DNA from: an uncultured Lachnospiraceae bacterium
GTDB lineage: Bacteria > Bacillota > Clostridia > Lachnospirales > Lachnospiraceae
Length of the DNA stretch: 64,000 nucleotides
Assembly (NCBI GenBank): GCA_900550235.1
Contig: URRQ01000007.1
Location: 4,364 to 68,363 of the forward strand
Direction: 5' to 3'
Shown here piece by piece: positions 8,429 through 16,951 of the stretch. A program made the translations under genes and the position numbers. The notes under the pieces are model-generated. The model saw only the letters and a program-made list of their open reading frames with translations. It did not search any database and was not told where the DNA came from. The number at the start of each line of letters is the position of its first letter. The first letter of the stretch is position 1.

Positions 8429-8827
8429 ATGAAAGAAAAATTACAGCGTTTTATGATGGGTAGATACGGGACAGATGCACTTAACAAGTTCTTGTTGGGG
8501 TGTTCGGTAGTATTGCTTATCTTTTCTATGTTTACACGAAGAGGAAATATGTTATATTCCTTGGCATTATTGCTCTTATTGATCAGTTATGTTAGAATGT
8601 TTTCGAGAAACATACAGGCGAGATATAATGAAAATATCAAGTTTTATAATATGAAGAATCAGTTCTTCGGTTTCTTTAAAAAACAAAAGTCTTACATGGA
8701 ACAAAGGAAGACATATCACATCTACAAATGTCCAACATGTAAGCAGAAAATTCGTATTCCGAAAGGAAAAGGAAAAATCATGGTGACATGTCCAAAGTGT
8801 AAGACAGAGTTTATGAAAAATAGTTAG
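8429..8827 (+). CDS. Small membrane protein with C-terminal zinc ribbon
   Basis: This protein of about 132 residues has two closely spaced hydrophobic helices near the N-terminus (FLLGCSVVLLIFSMF and MLYSLALLLLLISYV). An Arg/Lys-rich stretch and a C-terminal zinc-ribbon-like motif follow: CPTCKQKIRIPKGKG...CPKCK, two CxxC pairs 19 residues apart. Such proteins occur widely in Clostridia without a known function. The ribbon should face the cytoplasm if both helices form a hairpin. I preferred the ATG at 8429 over the one at 8423 because GTGAGG lies seven bases upstream of it. Confidence 0.75.
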   Translation: MKEKLQRFMMGRYGTDALNKFLLGCSVVLLIFSMFTRRGNMLYSLALLLLLISYVRMFSRNIQARYNENIKFYNMKNQFFGFFKKQKSYMEQRKTYHIYKCPTCKQKIRIPKGKGKIMVTCPKCKTEFMKNS

Positions 8828-8844
8828 GAGCAGAAAAAAAGACT

Positions 8845-9201
8845 ATGAGTATTTTATTTTTAGAATATCCAAAGTGTACAACATGTCAAAAGGCAAAGAA
8901 ATGGCTGGTTGAAAATGAAGTCGATTTTACAGCTCGTCATATTGTAGAAGTGAATCCTACAGTAGAGGAGTTAAGAGCATTTCACAAAAAGAGTGGACTT
9001 CCGCTTAAGAGATTTTTCAATACAAGCGGTATGAAGTATAAGGAGCTTCAGCTGAAAGACAAACTTCCGACTATGTCAGAGGAAGAACAATATGAACTTC
9101 TGGCTACAGATGGAATGCTTGTAAAGCGTCCGATTATTGTAGGAGAATCATTTGCGATTCCAGGATTCAAGGAAACAGTTTGGGCTGAGGTTTTAAAATA
9201 A
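8845..9201 (+). CDS. ArsC/Spx-family protein
   Basis: The 118-residue product has the thioredoxin-like ArsC fold signature: LEYPKCTTCQKAKKWL at the start with a CxxC pair, a mid-protein RRFFNTSG-like region (KRFFNTSGMKYKE), and the late KRPIIVG motif. It belongs to the YffB/MgsR/Spx-related branch rather than to proven arsenate reductases. Possible roles are thiol redox chemistry or binding RNA polymerase in stress control. Its stop overlaps the start of the next gene by one base (TAATGA type), so the two are translationally coupled. Confidence 0.8.
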   Translation: MSILFLEYPKCTTCQKAKKWLVENEVDFTARHIVEVNPTVEELRAFHKKSGLPLKRFFNTSGMKYKELQLKDKLPTMSEEEQYELLATDGMLVKRPIIVGESFAIPGFKETVWAEVLK

Positions 9202-10952
9202 TGAAATATGAAAGAATTCAGGTTGGGAGGTTCATAGAACGTCCCAACCGTTTTATTGCGTATGTAGAGATTAATGGTTTGAAGGAAACCGTTCATGTGA
9301 AAAATACCGGACGTTGTGCAGAACTTTTAAAGCCTGGGGCTACAGTATATGTGCAAAAGAGTGATCATTTGGAACGAAAGACACAGTGGGACTTGATCGG
9401 TGTAGAAAAGGGAGAGCGTTTGATCAATATGGATTCTCAGATTCCTAATACTGTTGTAAAAGAATGGCTGGAAGAAGGCAATCTATTTGATATACCCGTA
9501 TCTATTTATCCTGAAACAACGTATGGGAAGTCGCGATTCGATCTATATGTGAAAGTCGGAGAGCGAAAGGTGTTTATTGAAGTGAAAGGTGTAACTTTAG
9601 AGGAAGATGGTGTTGCCCGTTTTCCGGACGCACCGACGGAGCGTGGAGTCAAGCATGTAGAAGAGCTGATCAAAGCGTTAAAAGATGGTTACGAATCGTA
9701 TATCATATTTGTGATACAGATGAAAGGAGTACGGTACTTTACTCCAAATGTCAATACACACCCGGAATTTGCAGAAGCGCTTAAAAAGGCTAAAAAAGAG
9801 GGAGTGAAGATTTTAGCATATGATTGTGATGTAAAAGAAGATGAAATTCGATTAAGTTCATCTGTTCCGGTTGTCTTATTCGAGCCAAGGCTTATGGAAA
9901 TGAGAGATGAAGTTGTAGCATGGTACAGAACGAATAAGCGACAGCTTCCTTGGAGAGAGCATGTGAATGCATATCGTGTCTGGGTATCTGAAATTATGTT
10001 GCAGCAGACGCGTGTGGAGACGGTAAAACCTTATTATGAACGATTTTTAAAAGAATTTCCAACGGTAAAGGAATTAGCAGAAGCAGAGGAAGATAAGCTT
10101 TTAAAACTTTGGGAAGGCTTAGGATATTATAATCGAGTAAAAAACATGCAAAAGGCTGCGAAGCAAGTAATGCTAGATTATCATGGAGAATTTCCGGATA
10201 CTTATGAAGAAATTCGTTCTCTTACGGGAATTGGAAATTATACGGCAGGAGCGATCAGCGCTTTTGCTTATGGGATTCCGGAGCCTGCAGTCGATGGAAA
10301 TGTATTACGTGTAATATCTAGAATTCTTTGTAGTGATGAAGATATCATGAAAGCATCTGTTCGAACGAAAATAGAAAACGCAATTCGTGAGGTGATACCT
10401 GTTGATGCAGCAGGAGACTTTAATCAAGGGTTGATCGAATTAGGCGCGCTTATTTGTGTTCCAAATGGAATACCAAAATGCGAGGAATGTCCGGTTCGTG
10501 CGTTTTGCCTTGCAAAAGAACAGAATCGTGTCATGGAGCTTCCGGTAAAAACGAAAGCAAAGGCAAGAAAGATAGAGAATAGAACCGTTTTTATTATAAA
10601 AGATGGGGATAAAGTAGGGATTCGAAAGCGGCCGGGCAAGGGTTTGTTATCGGGGCTATATGAACTTCCTAATGAATTAGGGCATATGGATGAAGATGAA
10701 GTGATTGCATATTGCAAGCAGATTGGTCTAAGTCCGTTACGATTGAAGAAACTTGGAACAGGTAAGCATATTTTCAGCCATATAGAATGGCATATGGAAG
10801 GTTATGCTGTTCAACTTGATGAGCTTGCCATGCAAGAGGCAGAAGGAGTGATTTTTTTACTTCCGGAAGAGGTGGAAAAAAATTATCCGATTCCATCTGC
10901 ATTTGAGGCATATACAAAATTTTTGGATATTAAACTTGGACCGGAAAAATAA
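9201..10952 (+). CDS. SfsA-MutY fusion: nuclease domain plus A/G-specific adenine glycosylase
   Basis: One uninterrupted frame of 583 residues holds two normally separate proteins. Residues 1 to about 225 match SfsA (VGRFIERPNRFIAYVE, VHVKNTGRC, VFIEVKGVTL, FPDAPTERG.KH), a PD-(D/E)XK-like nucleic-acid-binding or nuclease protein. From about residue 230 it is MutY, which removes adenine opposite 8-oxoguanine. The MutY part has PWREHVNAYRVWVSEIMLQQT with the catalytic Glu, the helix-hairpin-helix LTGIGNYTAGAI, the catalytic Asp in AVDGNVLRV, and a C-x7-C-x2-C-x5-C iron-sulfur site. A C-terminal NUDIX-like 8-oxoG recognition domain follows. All expected MutY residues are present. The junction shows no stop or start, so I read it as a true fusion. 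Confidence 0.9.
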   Translation: MKYERIQVGRFIERPNRFIAYVEINGLKETVHVKNTGRCAELLKPGATVYVQKSDHLERKTQWDLIGVEKGERLINMDSQIPNTVVKEWLEEGNLFDIPVSIYPETTYGKSRFDLYVKVGERKVFIEVKGVTLEEDGVARFPDAPTERGVKHVEELIKALKDGYESYIIFVIQMKGVRYFTPNVNTHPEFAEALKKAKKEGVKILAYDCDVKEDEIRLSSSVPVVLFEPRLMEMRDEVVAWYRTNKRQLPWREHVNAYRVWVSEIMLQQTRVETVKPYYERFLKEFPTVKELAEAEEDKLLKLWEGLGYYNRVKNMQKAAKQVMLDYHGEFPDTYEEIRSLTGIGNYTAGAISAFAYGIPEPAVDGNVLRVISRILCSDEDIMKASVRTKIENAIREVIPVDAAGDFNQGLIELGALICVPNGIPKCEECPVRAFCLAKEQNRVMELPVKTKAKARKIENRTVFIIKDGDKVGIRKRPGKGLLSGLYELPNELGHMDEDEVIAYCKQIGLSPLRLKKLGTGKHIFSHIEWHMEGYAVQLDELAMQEAEGVIFLLPEEVEKNYPIPSAFEAYTKFLDIKLGPEK

Positions 10953-10957
10953 AAGTG

Positions 10958-10995
10958 AAAAGGCGATGTTGCATATGTTTGCGACATCGCCTTTT
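10958..10995 (+). terminator. Intrinsic terminator
   Basis: A 12-bp stem (AAAAGGCGATGT at 10958-10969 with ACATCGCCTTTT at 10984-10995) runs into a T tract right after the fusion gene. It may also serve the convergent minus-strand gene. Confidence 0.8.
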
Positions 10996-11013
10996 TATGA
11001 TCCTTCATTCAAT

Positions 11014-11244
11014 TTACATGCCTCCTTTTTCTGTCAATCCACAAATTGTACTGATGACAAAATAGCGTAGATTCTTAATCTGACGGATTGTTCCACTAAT
11101 TAAGTCAGATCTGTAAGCTGCTTTAATCATTAAGCTGATTCTGCTTTTGTGAAGAAATGGAAGTCTCATCAAAGATCTCTCATCAGCTAAAACAAGGAAT
11201 ACCAAGGTAATGATCATGCTGGCTATGATTGTTAAGGTTAACAT
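11014..11244 (-). CDS. Small single-pass membrane protein, unknown function
   Basis: I do not recognise this 76-residue protein. It begins with a strong hydrophobic helix (LTLTIIASMIITLVFLVL) followed by a basic, cytoplasmic-looking tail that is rich in Arg and Lys. A near-ideal AAGGAGG sits seven bases before the ATG, which is the main reason to believe it is expressed. It is isolated between a terminator and the PAP2 gene on the same strand. Confidence 0.6.
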   Translation of the reverse strand: MLTLTIIASMIITLVFLVLADERSLMRLPFLHKSRISLMIKAAYRSDLISGTIRQIKNLRYFVISTICGLTEKGGM

Positions 11245-11314
11245 AAAACCGCCTCCTTATGAAAAAAACAGTTCCTTTAAGTTAACCTTATCATACAGCC
11301 TAATTGTCAGAAAG

Positions 11315-11980
11315 TCAACGTATTTTTACTAAATTATTAGATAAATTCTTTGAGGTGTTTCGTTCTGTTTTGTAGATCAGAATATAAAGAACCGATACAA
11401 GTGCACATCCGGCGATTACATCAACTACAGAATGTTGTTTCAAAAACATAGTGGACAGAACGATCAATATAGTTAAGACCAAAGAAGAAATCTGTACCCA
11501 TTTTACCTTTTGCAATTTTTCGCAATTTGCAATAGAAAGATATGCGGCAATGGAATTATACACATGGATACTAGGTAATACATTCGTAGAAGTATCGGTT
11601 GCGTATAGACTTTTTACCATATCGACAAAAATGTTGTCCCTTGCAAAAGTATCCGGCCGCAGGTTTAATCCGTTGGGATATAGAGTGGAGATGATTAAAA
11701 AGATTGTCATTCCACTAAACAGCAATGTGATCATGCGATAAAATTCTGTTTTTCCCCCAAATAACAGGAAGTATCCAATGGTTACTGCTATATAGGCAAA
11801 CCATAAGAGATAAGGAACGATGAAGAATTCGATAAATGGAATCTTATCGTCAAGTCCCACATGAATGAGATGAAAGTCAGTAGTTACATGCTTTTCCAAA
11901 TATAAAAACCATGGAATATAGAGAAAAGCATATAAACCAACCCATGCACGTTTATAGTTTTCAGAAAATTTTTTTGCCAT
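11315..11980 (-). CDS. PAP2-family membrane phosphatase
   Basis: The product has about six hydrophobic helices and two parts of the PAP2 catalytic signature: PSIHVYNSIAAY (the PSGH box, with the usual Gly replaced by Ile) and KQHSVVDVIAG (the H...D box). Such enzymes dephosphorylate lipid phosphates or transfer inositol phosphates at the membrane. I start at 11980 (MAKKFSENYK) because AAGGGAG lies seven bases upstream; an ATG six codons earlier lacks a ribosome site. The next minus-strand gene upstream encodes a lipid kinase, and the pairing suggests lipid head-group metabolism. Confidence 0.75.
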   Translation of the reverse strand: MAKKFSENYKRAWVGLYAFLYIPWFLYLEKHVTTDFHLIHVGLDDKIPFIEFFIVPYLLWFAYIAVTIGYFLLFGGKTEFYRMITLLFSGMTIFLIISTLYPNGLNLRPDTFARDNIFVDMVKSLYATDTSTNVLPSIHVYNSIAAYLSIANCEKLQKVKWVQISSLVLTILIVLSTMFLKQHSVVDVIAGCALVSVLYILIYKTERNTSKNLSNNLVKIR

Positions 11981-12049
11981 AAAAAGGCTCCCTTTCATTT
12001 TAAAATATCAATCAAAATATATAAGATTTTCCCAGTTTGCTTCTCATGC

Positions 12050-12078
12050 ATTATAGCATGGGATTTGTTGAATCACAA
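12050..12078 (-). promoter_or_regulatory. Sigma-A promoter for the PAP2 gene
   Basis: On the minus strand TTGTGA (12073-12078), 17 bp and TATAAT (12050-12055) with an extended TGC. The -10 box is enclosed by a perfect palindrome, CATGC-ATTATA-GCATG (12045-12060). Confidence 0.7.
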
Positions 12079-12149
12079 GGAAGGAGAGCATTTCTTAATA
12101 AAATCTTTAATGTTTTTCGCAAATCTTTATAGATAGAATGAAACGTGTG

Positions 12150-13079
12150 TTATTTACAATCCTGCGGTGTGATGAGGTGAATTTGTTCCGGCAAGCAGTG
12201 AATAGACAAGTCTGTTTGCAAAAACCATGGTTCCCCATCGGTATGTAGTTCGCGCGGAGATTCAGAATGTATGGAAAGGCTGTGACAGGAATAGAGGCTA
12301 CAACCTTTAAAGAGAATGTGTTTTCCCCAAAGCGCTGTTGGAAGAAGCAAAAGCATTTTCCATTTTGATAAATCTGCAATGACACAGACATTTAACTTCC
12401 CATCGGAAGGATTTGCCCCGGGAGCAAAAAGAAATCCGCCCCCTTCGTATGGCTGATTCATTGAAGCGATAAAATAGCAATGCTGAAAGGTATGCGTCAC
12501 ATTGTTATCCAAGGTTAAGTTCACCTTGCATGGCTTCAAATGAAACCATTGTCTAAGCGCAACGAAGACATAGACTAATTTGCCGAGTTTGAAGCGGTTT
12601 AATCTGGATTTCCAATGGGAAACAACGACTTCGTGGCAGATTGCAGCATCAAAACCAAAGCCGGCGCTAATGGCAAAACGATGGGTTTTATTTTTATAAG
12701 TAAGTTCTCCAATGTCCATTTTTTGCGTATGCTTGGCGGATAAAATCATATTCAAAGCATGAATAGGGTCTGTAGGAAGGCAATAGCTTCTTGCAAAATC
12801 ATTTCCGGATCCCATAGGAATATATCCTAACGTTATTTTTTCGGGATAGGAGATCCCATTTATTACTTCATTGACAGTTCCGTCACCGCCTAGAATGATA
12901 ATGGTATGTTCTTTTTTATCAGAGGTAAGTTCTCTGATAAGTTTTTCAATGTGGCGGTGAGGTGACGTGAAAAACACCCGATAGCAGATGCCACGGGTGT
13001 CAAGTTCAGTTTCAACGGACTTCCATATTTGTTTCCCGAGTCCGGAACGGGAATGTGGATTAACGATAAAAGTATACAT
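12150..13079 (-). CDS. Diacylglycerol/lipid kinase family protein
   Basis: The 309-residue product belongs to the DAGK catalytic family (YegS/DgkB/LCB5-like). It opens with FIVNPHSRSGLGK, carries the nucleotide-binding GGDGTVNEV loop near residue 60 and GYIPMGSGNDFAR near residue 85, and has the C-terminal lobe with DGKLNVCVI. It phosphorylates diacylglycerol or a related lipid with ATP at the membrane, feeding phospholipid recycling. It begins only five bases after the DUF1846 gene ends and lacks a clear ribosome site, so translation is probably coupled. Confidence 0.85.
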   Translation of the reverse strand: MYTFIVNPHSRSGLGKQIWKSVETELDTRGICYRVFFTSPHRHIEKLIRELTSDKKEHTIIILGGDGTVNEVINGISYPEKITLGYIPMGSGNDFARSYCLPTDPIHALNMILSAKHTQKMDIGELTYKNKTHRFAISAGFGFDAAICHEVVVSHWKSRLNRFKLGKLVYVFVALRQWFHLKPCKVNLTLDNNVTHTFQHCYFIASMNQPYEGGGFLFAPGANPSDGKLNVCVIADLSKWKMLLLLPTALWGKHILFKGCSLYSCHSLSIHSESPRELHTDGEPWFLQTDLSIHCLPEQIHLITPQDCK

Positions 13080-13084
13080 AGTTC

Positions 13085-14563
13085 TTATTGATAAATATTT
13101 TTATTTTCTTTTTTTGATTCCGACGTTAATTGAATGCCTAGTTTTTTGAACATTTTCGTATCAACAGATGAAAGCATGACAGAAGTATGAACCTGGCAGC
13201 CTTTTAATTTTGGAATCTGTTCCAAGGCAAGTCGTGCAACAGGATCAGTAGCTGCGCTGATAGAAAGCGCTATGAGCACTTCATCTGTATGAAGACGAGG
13301 GTTTTTGCTTCCAAGATATCTTGTCTTTAATGTTTGAATTGGTTCAATTGCTTCCGGTGAAATCATATGGATTTCATCATCTAAATCAGCAAGATATTTT
13401 AGAGCATTTAAAAGCAATGCTGCGGATGCTCCTAAGAGGTTAGAAGTCTTTCCGGTAATAATTTTACCATCGTCTAATTCAATTGCAGCAGCAGGACCGT
13501 CAGTTTCTTCTGCACGCTTTAATGCAGCAGCAACAACAAGACGATCTTCTGTTGTAACATGAGCTTGCTTCATTAAAAGCTCGATTTTGAATACTTCATC
13601 TTCGCTGATTTCTCCGGCAGACATTCTGTTTAATGCGGAATAGTATCTGCGAATAATTTCCTGGCAGGAAGCTTCTTTGCATGCTTCATCATCACAGATG
13701 CAGTTTCCGACCATGTTAACGCCCATATCCGTAGGTGATTTGTATGGATTTTCCCCATAGATTTTTTCAAAAATTGCATCGAGAACGGGGAAAATCTCCA
13801 CATCACGGTTGTAATTAACTGTTGTTACTCCATAAGTTTCCAAATGGAATGGATCAATCATATTGATATCATTTAAGTCTGCTGTTGCAGCTTCATATGC
13901 GAGATTAACCGGATGTTTTAACGGAAGATTCCATACAGGGAAAGTTTCGAATTTAGCATAACCTGCACGGACACCGCGTTTTAATTCGTGGTACAGCTGA
14001 GATAGACAGGTTGCCATCTTTCCGCTTCCCGGTCCTGGAGCCGTGATGATTACAAGTGGTCTTGTTGTTTCGATATATTCATTTTTGCCATACCCATCAT
14101 CGCTTACAATGAGAGGAATATTCGACGGATATCCTTCTATACAATAATGTACATAGACTTTGATTCCCAGTTTTTCTAATTTGCTTTTGAATAAATTCGC
14201 GCTGCTTTGTCCGGAATATTGTGTGATCACAACACTTCCGACATAAAGACCGCTTTGGCGGAAAGAATCCATAAGACGTAAAACGTCTGTATCATAAGTA
14301 ATGCCAAGATCGCCTCGAATTTTGTTCTTCTCAATATCTCCTGCACTGATTACGATTACAATTTCTGCTTGATCTGATAATTGCATCAAAAGGCGCAGTT
14401 TGCTGTCAGGAGCAAATCCCGGAAGAACTCTGGAAGCATGGTAGTCATCAAAAAGTTTGCCGCCAAATTCTAGATATAGTTTGTTGTCAAATTGATTGAT
14501 GCGTTCCAGAATATGTTCGGACTGCATTTTTAAATATTTATCATTATCAAATCCAACTTTCAT
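13085..14563 (-). CDS. DUF1846 family protein
   Basis: The product of about 492 residues matches the DUF1846 family across its length (KVGFDNDKYL..., FDDYHASRVLPGF, TAPGPGSGKMATCLSQLYHE with a nucleotide-loop-like GPGSGK, NMVGNCI). Crystal structures exist for relatives, but no activity is established; the fold resembles P-loop and phosphopantetheine-type enzymes. I start at 14563 because AAGGAG sits eight bases upstream, whereas the ATG two codons earlier is too close. It is the first gene of a two-gene minus-strand transcript with the lipid kinase. Confidence 0.85.
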   Translation of the reverse strand: MKVGFDNDKYLKMQSEHILERINQFDNKLYLEFGGKLFDDYHASRVLPGFAPDSKLRLLMQLSDQAEIVIVISAGDIEKNKIRGDLGITYDTDVLRLMDSFRQSGLYVGSVVITQYSGQSSANLFKSKLEKLGIKVYVHYCIEGYPSNIPLIVSDDGYGKNEYIETTRPLVIITAPGPGSGKMATCLSQLYHELKRGVRAGYAKFETFPVWNLPLKHPVNLAYEAATADLNDINMIDPFHLETYGVTTVNYNRDVEIFPVLDAIFEKIYGENPYKSPTDMGVNMVGNCICDDEACKEASCQEIIRRYYSALNRMSAGEISEDEVFKIELLMKQAHVTTEDRLVVAAALKRAEETDGPAAAIELDDGKIITGKTSNLLGASAALLLNALKYLADLDDEIHMISPEAIEPIQTLKTRYLGSKNPRLHTDEVLIALSISAATDPVARLALEQIPKLKGCQVHTSVMLSSVDTKMFKKLGIQLTSESKKENKNIYQ

Positions 14564-14616
14564 AATCATGTCTCCTTGCTCTATCTTCTGTTATAATCAT
14601 TTACTCTTAAAATAAT

Positions 14617-14646
14617 AGTATACTACAAAATAAAATAATTGTCTAA
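14617..14646 (-). promoter_or_regulatory. Probable promoter for the DUF1846 gene
   Basis: On the minus strand TTAGAC (14641-14646), an 18-bp spacer and TATACT (14617-14622). Confidence 0.5.
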
Positions 14647-14699
14647 GAGAATTTTATAGAAGTTTAAGATTTAGACAAAGACTTTTCACAATCTTTTTA

Positions 14700-14728
14700 T
14701 TGATTTATGTCATAGCCCTACTTATAAT
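14700..14728 (+). promoter_or_regulatory. Sigma-A promoter for ftsH
   Basis: TTGATT (14700-14705), 17 bp and TATAAT (14723-14728), 29 bases before the start codon. Confidence 0.7.
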
Positions 14729-14756
14729 AGAATAGATAGGAAACAGGAGGATAATT

Positions 14757-16679
14757 ATGGATAATCAGAATAATAGAAACAAGAATAATAATCCGAAAAA
14801 TAATAAACAAGGCTTTGGAATTATTTTTGTAACAACGATCATTACATTATTTCTAGTTATGGGATTATATCGATTGATGCCTGGAAAAAATCCAGAAGAG
14901 ATTTCATATAGTAAATTTTTGGATATGGTAGAAGCGGGGCAAGTAGATAAGGTAGTAATCGGCTCAGACAGTATTGAGATCACACCGAAGAAAAAGGAGA
15001 ATGCTAATCCTTTATTGACCACCGTAGCGCCGCATTACTATACAGGAATTATGAATGACGATAAGCTGGTCGATCGATTAAGAGAAGCAAAGGTAGAAGT
15101 GACACAGGAGATTCCTAAGACAGGAACGATGATGTTTTGGAATGTTATGTTAACACTTGTTCTGCCTACAGCGCTTTTAGTAGGGGCTTTGGTTTTCCTT
15201 ACAAAGAGGATGTCAAAAGGCGGCGGTATGATGGGCATTGGAAAAAGCAATGCCAAAGTATATGTAGAAAAGTCTACCGGCGTTACTTTTAAAGATGTGG
15301 CTGGGCAGGATGAGGCGAAGGAATCCTTACAGGAAGTAGTTGATTTTCTTCATAATCCGGGAAAATACACAAGTATTGGTGCTAAACTTCCGAAAGGGGC
15401 ATTATTGGTCGGACCTCCGGGAACCGGTAAAACACTTCTTGCAAAAGCGGTAGCAGGAGAAGCAAAAGTTCCGTTCTTTTCCCTTTCAGGTTCTGCATTC
15501 GTAGAAATGTACGTTGGTGTTGGAGCATCTCGTGTACGTGATCTTTTCAAACAGGCACAGGCTATGGCGCCATGTATTATCTTTATTGATGAGATTGATG
15601 CGATTGGAAAAAGCCGTGACAATGCAATGGGAAGTAATGATGAAAGAGAGCAGACTTTGAATCAGCTTCTTGCGGAGATGGATGGATTTGATACAGACAA
15701 AGGACTATTACTCCTTGCAGCTACAAACAGACCGGAGATTCTCGATCCTGCGCTTTTAAGACCGGGACGTTTTGACAGACGTATTATTGTAGATACACCG
15801 GACCTTAGAGGACGTGTGGATGTGTTAAAAGTTCATGCGAAAGATGTTAAAATGGATGAAACTGTAGACTTGGAAGCAATCGCATTGGCAACGAGTGGAG
15901 CTGTAGGATCAGATCTTGCGAATATGATCAATGAAGCAGCGATTAATGCAGTAAAGAATGGCCGTCAGGTTGTGTCACAGGCTGATTTGTTTGAAGCGGT
16001 GGAAGTTGTACTTGTAGGTAAGGAGAAGAAAGACCGCATTATGAATGCAGAAGAGAGAAGAATTGTTTCATATCATGAGGTCGGACATGCGCTTGTAAGC
16101 GCCCTTCAAAAAGATTCGGAACCGGTGCAGAAGATTACGATTGTTCCAAGAACAATGGGAGCTTTAGGGTATGTGATGCAGACACCGGAAGAAGAAAAGT
16201 TCTTGAATACAAAAAAAGAATTAGAAGCGATGCTTGTAGGTCTTCTCGCTGGACGTGCAGCAGAGGAAATTGTATTCGATACAGTAACAACAGGAGCTTC
16301 TAATGATATTGAAAAAGCGACAAAAGTAGCGAGAGCTATGATTACCCAGTATGGTATGTCTGAAAAATTTGGATTGATCGGACTGGAGTCAGTTCAGCAT
16401 AGATATTTAGATGGACGTCCTGTCGCAAATTGCGGCGAGGAAACTGCAGGAGAGATTGACAAAGAAGTCATGAAGATGCTCAAGGATGCTTATGAAGAAG
16501 CAAAACGTCTTTTGAGAGAAAATAGAGAATCTCTTGATAAAATCGCAGCATTTTTGATTGAAAAAGAGACGATTACAGGAAAAGAATTTATGAAGATTTT
16601 CCGTGAAGTACAAGGGATTACAGAAGATGAAGAGAAGGATCAGCCATCTCATATTGAAATGAAATCAGAGGAAGAATAA
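14757..16679 (+). CDS. ftsH: ATP-dependent zinc metalloprotease FtsH
   Basis: This 640-residue membrane protease degrades misassembled membrane proteins and short-lived regulators. After an Asn/Lys-rich leader come a membrane helix (residues about 19-40), an extracytoplasmic segment and a second helix (about 125-147). The AAA domain has Walker A GPPGTGKT (about 219-226), Walker B IIFIDEID (about 274) and the second-region arginine fingers in RPGRFDRR. The zinc site HEVGH (about 440-444) and the third ligand Asp in the later helical region complete the peptidase. AGGAGG precedes the start. It forms a hexamer at the membrane and appears monocistronic, with its own promoter and terminator. Confidence 0.97.
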   Translation: MDNQNNRNKNNNPKNNKQGFGIIFVTTIITLFLVMGLYRLMPGKNPEEISYSKFLDMVEAGQVDKVVIGSDSIEITPKKKENANPLLTTVAPHYYTGIMNDDKLVDRLREAKVEVTQEIPKTGTMMFWNVMLTLVLPTALLVGALVFLTKRMSKGGGMMGIGKSNAKVYVEKSTGVTFKDVAGQDEAKESLQEVVDFLHNPGKYTSIGAKLPKGALLVGPPGTGKTLLAKAVAGEAKVPFFSLSGSAFVEMYVGVGASRVRDLFKQAQAMAPCIIFIDEIDAIGKSRDNAMGSNDEREQTLNQLLAEMDGFDTDKGLLLLAATNRPEILDPALLRPGRFDRRIIVDTPDLRGRVDVLKVHAKDVKMDETVDLEAIALATSGAVGSDLANMINEAAINAVKNGRQVVSQADLFEAVEVVLVGKEKKDRIMNAEERRIVSYHEVGHALVSALQKDSEPVQKITIVPRTMGALGYVMQTPEEEKFLNTKKELEAMLVGLLAGRAAEEIVFDTVTTGASNDIEKATKVARAMITQYGMSEKFGLIGLESVQHRYLDGRPVANCGEETAGEIDKEVMKMLKDAYEEAKRLLRENRESLDKIAAFLIEKETITGKEFMKIFREVQGITEDEEKDQPSHIEMKSEEE

Positions 16680-16683
16680 GAAG

Positions 16684-16710
16684 ACCCGGAAGAGAAATCT
16701 TCCGGGTTTC
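16684..16710 (+). terminator. Intrinsic terminator after ftsH
   Basis: A 10-bp GC-rich stem (ACCCGGAAGA, loop GAAA, TCTTCCGGGT) is followed by TTTCTTT. Confidence 0.85.
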
Positions 16711-16818
16711 TTTATAGAAAAAAATAATAAGAAACATCAAGATATCTATAGCAATATACAAGATTATGAATAAAAACTTGCAAAAAATGCTTAAATATAA
16801 ATGAAAATGAAATGAATC

Positions 16819-16846
16819 TTGCAAAAAAATGAAAATTTGATATAAT
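16819..16846 (+). promoter_or_regulatory. Promoter for the APC permease
   Basis: TTGCAA (16819-16824), 16 bp and TATAAT (16841-16846). The same TTGCAAAAAA block also occurs about 41 bases upstream, near 16778. Confidence 0.6.
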
Positions 16847-16864
16847 GGTTATATAGTGATAATT

Positions 16865-16894
16865 GTGGAGCAGGGAGAAGAAATCCTGCTCCAC
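16865..16894 (+). promoter_or_regulatory. 5' leader hairpin of the permease mRNA
   Basis: A perfect 10-bp stem (GTGGAGCAGG at 16865-16874, CCTGCTCCAC at 16885-16894) with a purine loop begins about 12 bases after the predicted transcript start. It has no T tract, so it is not a terminator. It may stabilise the mRNA 5' end or bind a regulator. Confidence 0.45.
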
Positions 16895-16951
16895 GTGCGT
16901 GTGAAAGTATTTTTACATGCTCAAACAATAAAGGAAAAAGGAGAAAACACT

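Noticed and set aside
16856..16951. Longer N-terminus of the APC permease
   Set aside because: The extension translates the leader hairpin, has no ribosome site and adds a non-family sequence before a well-placed ATG.
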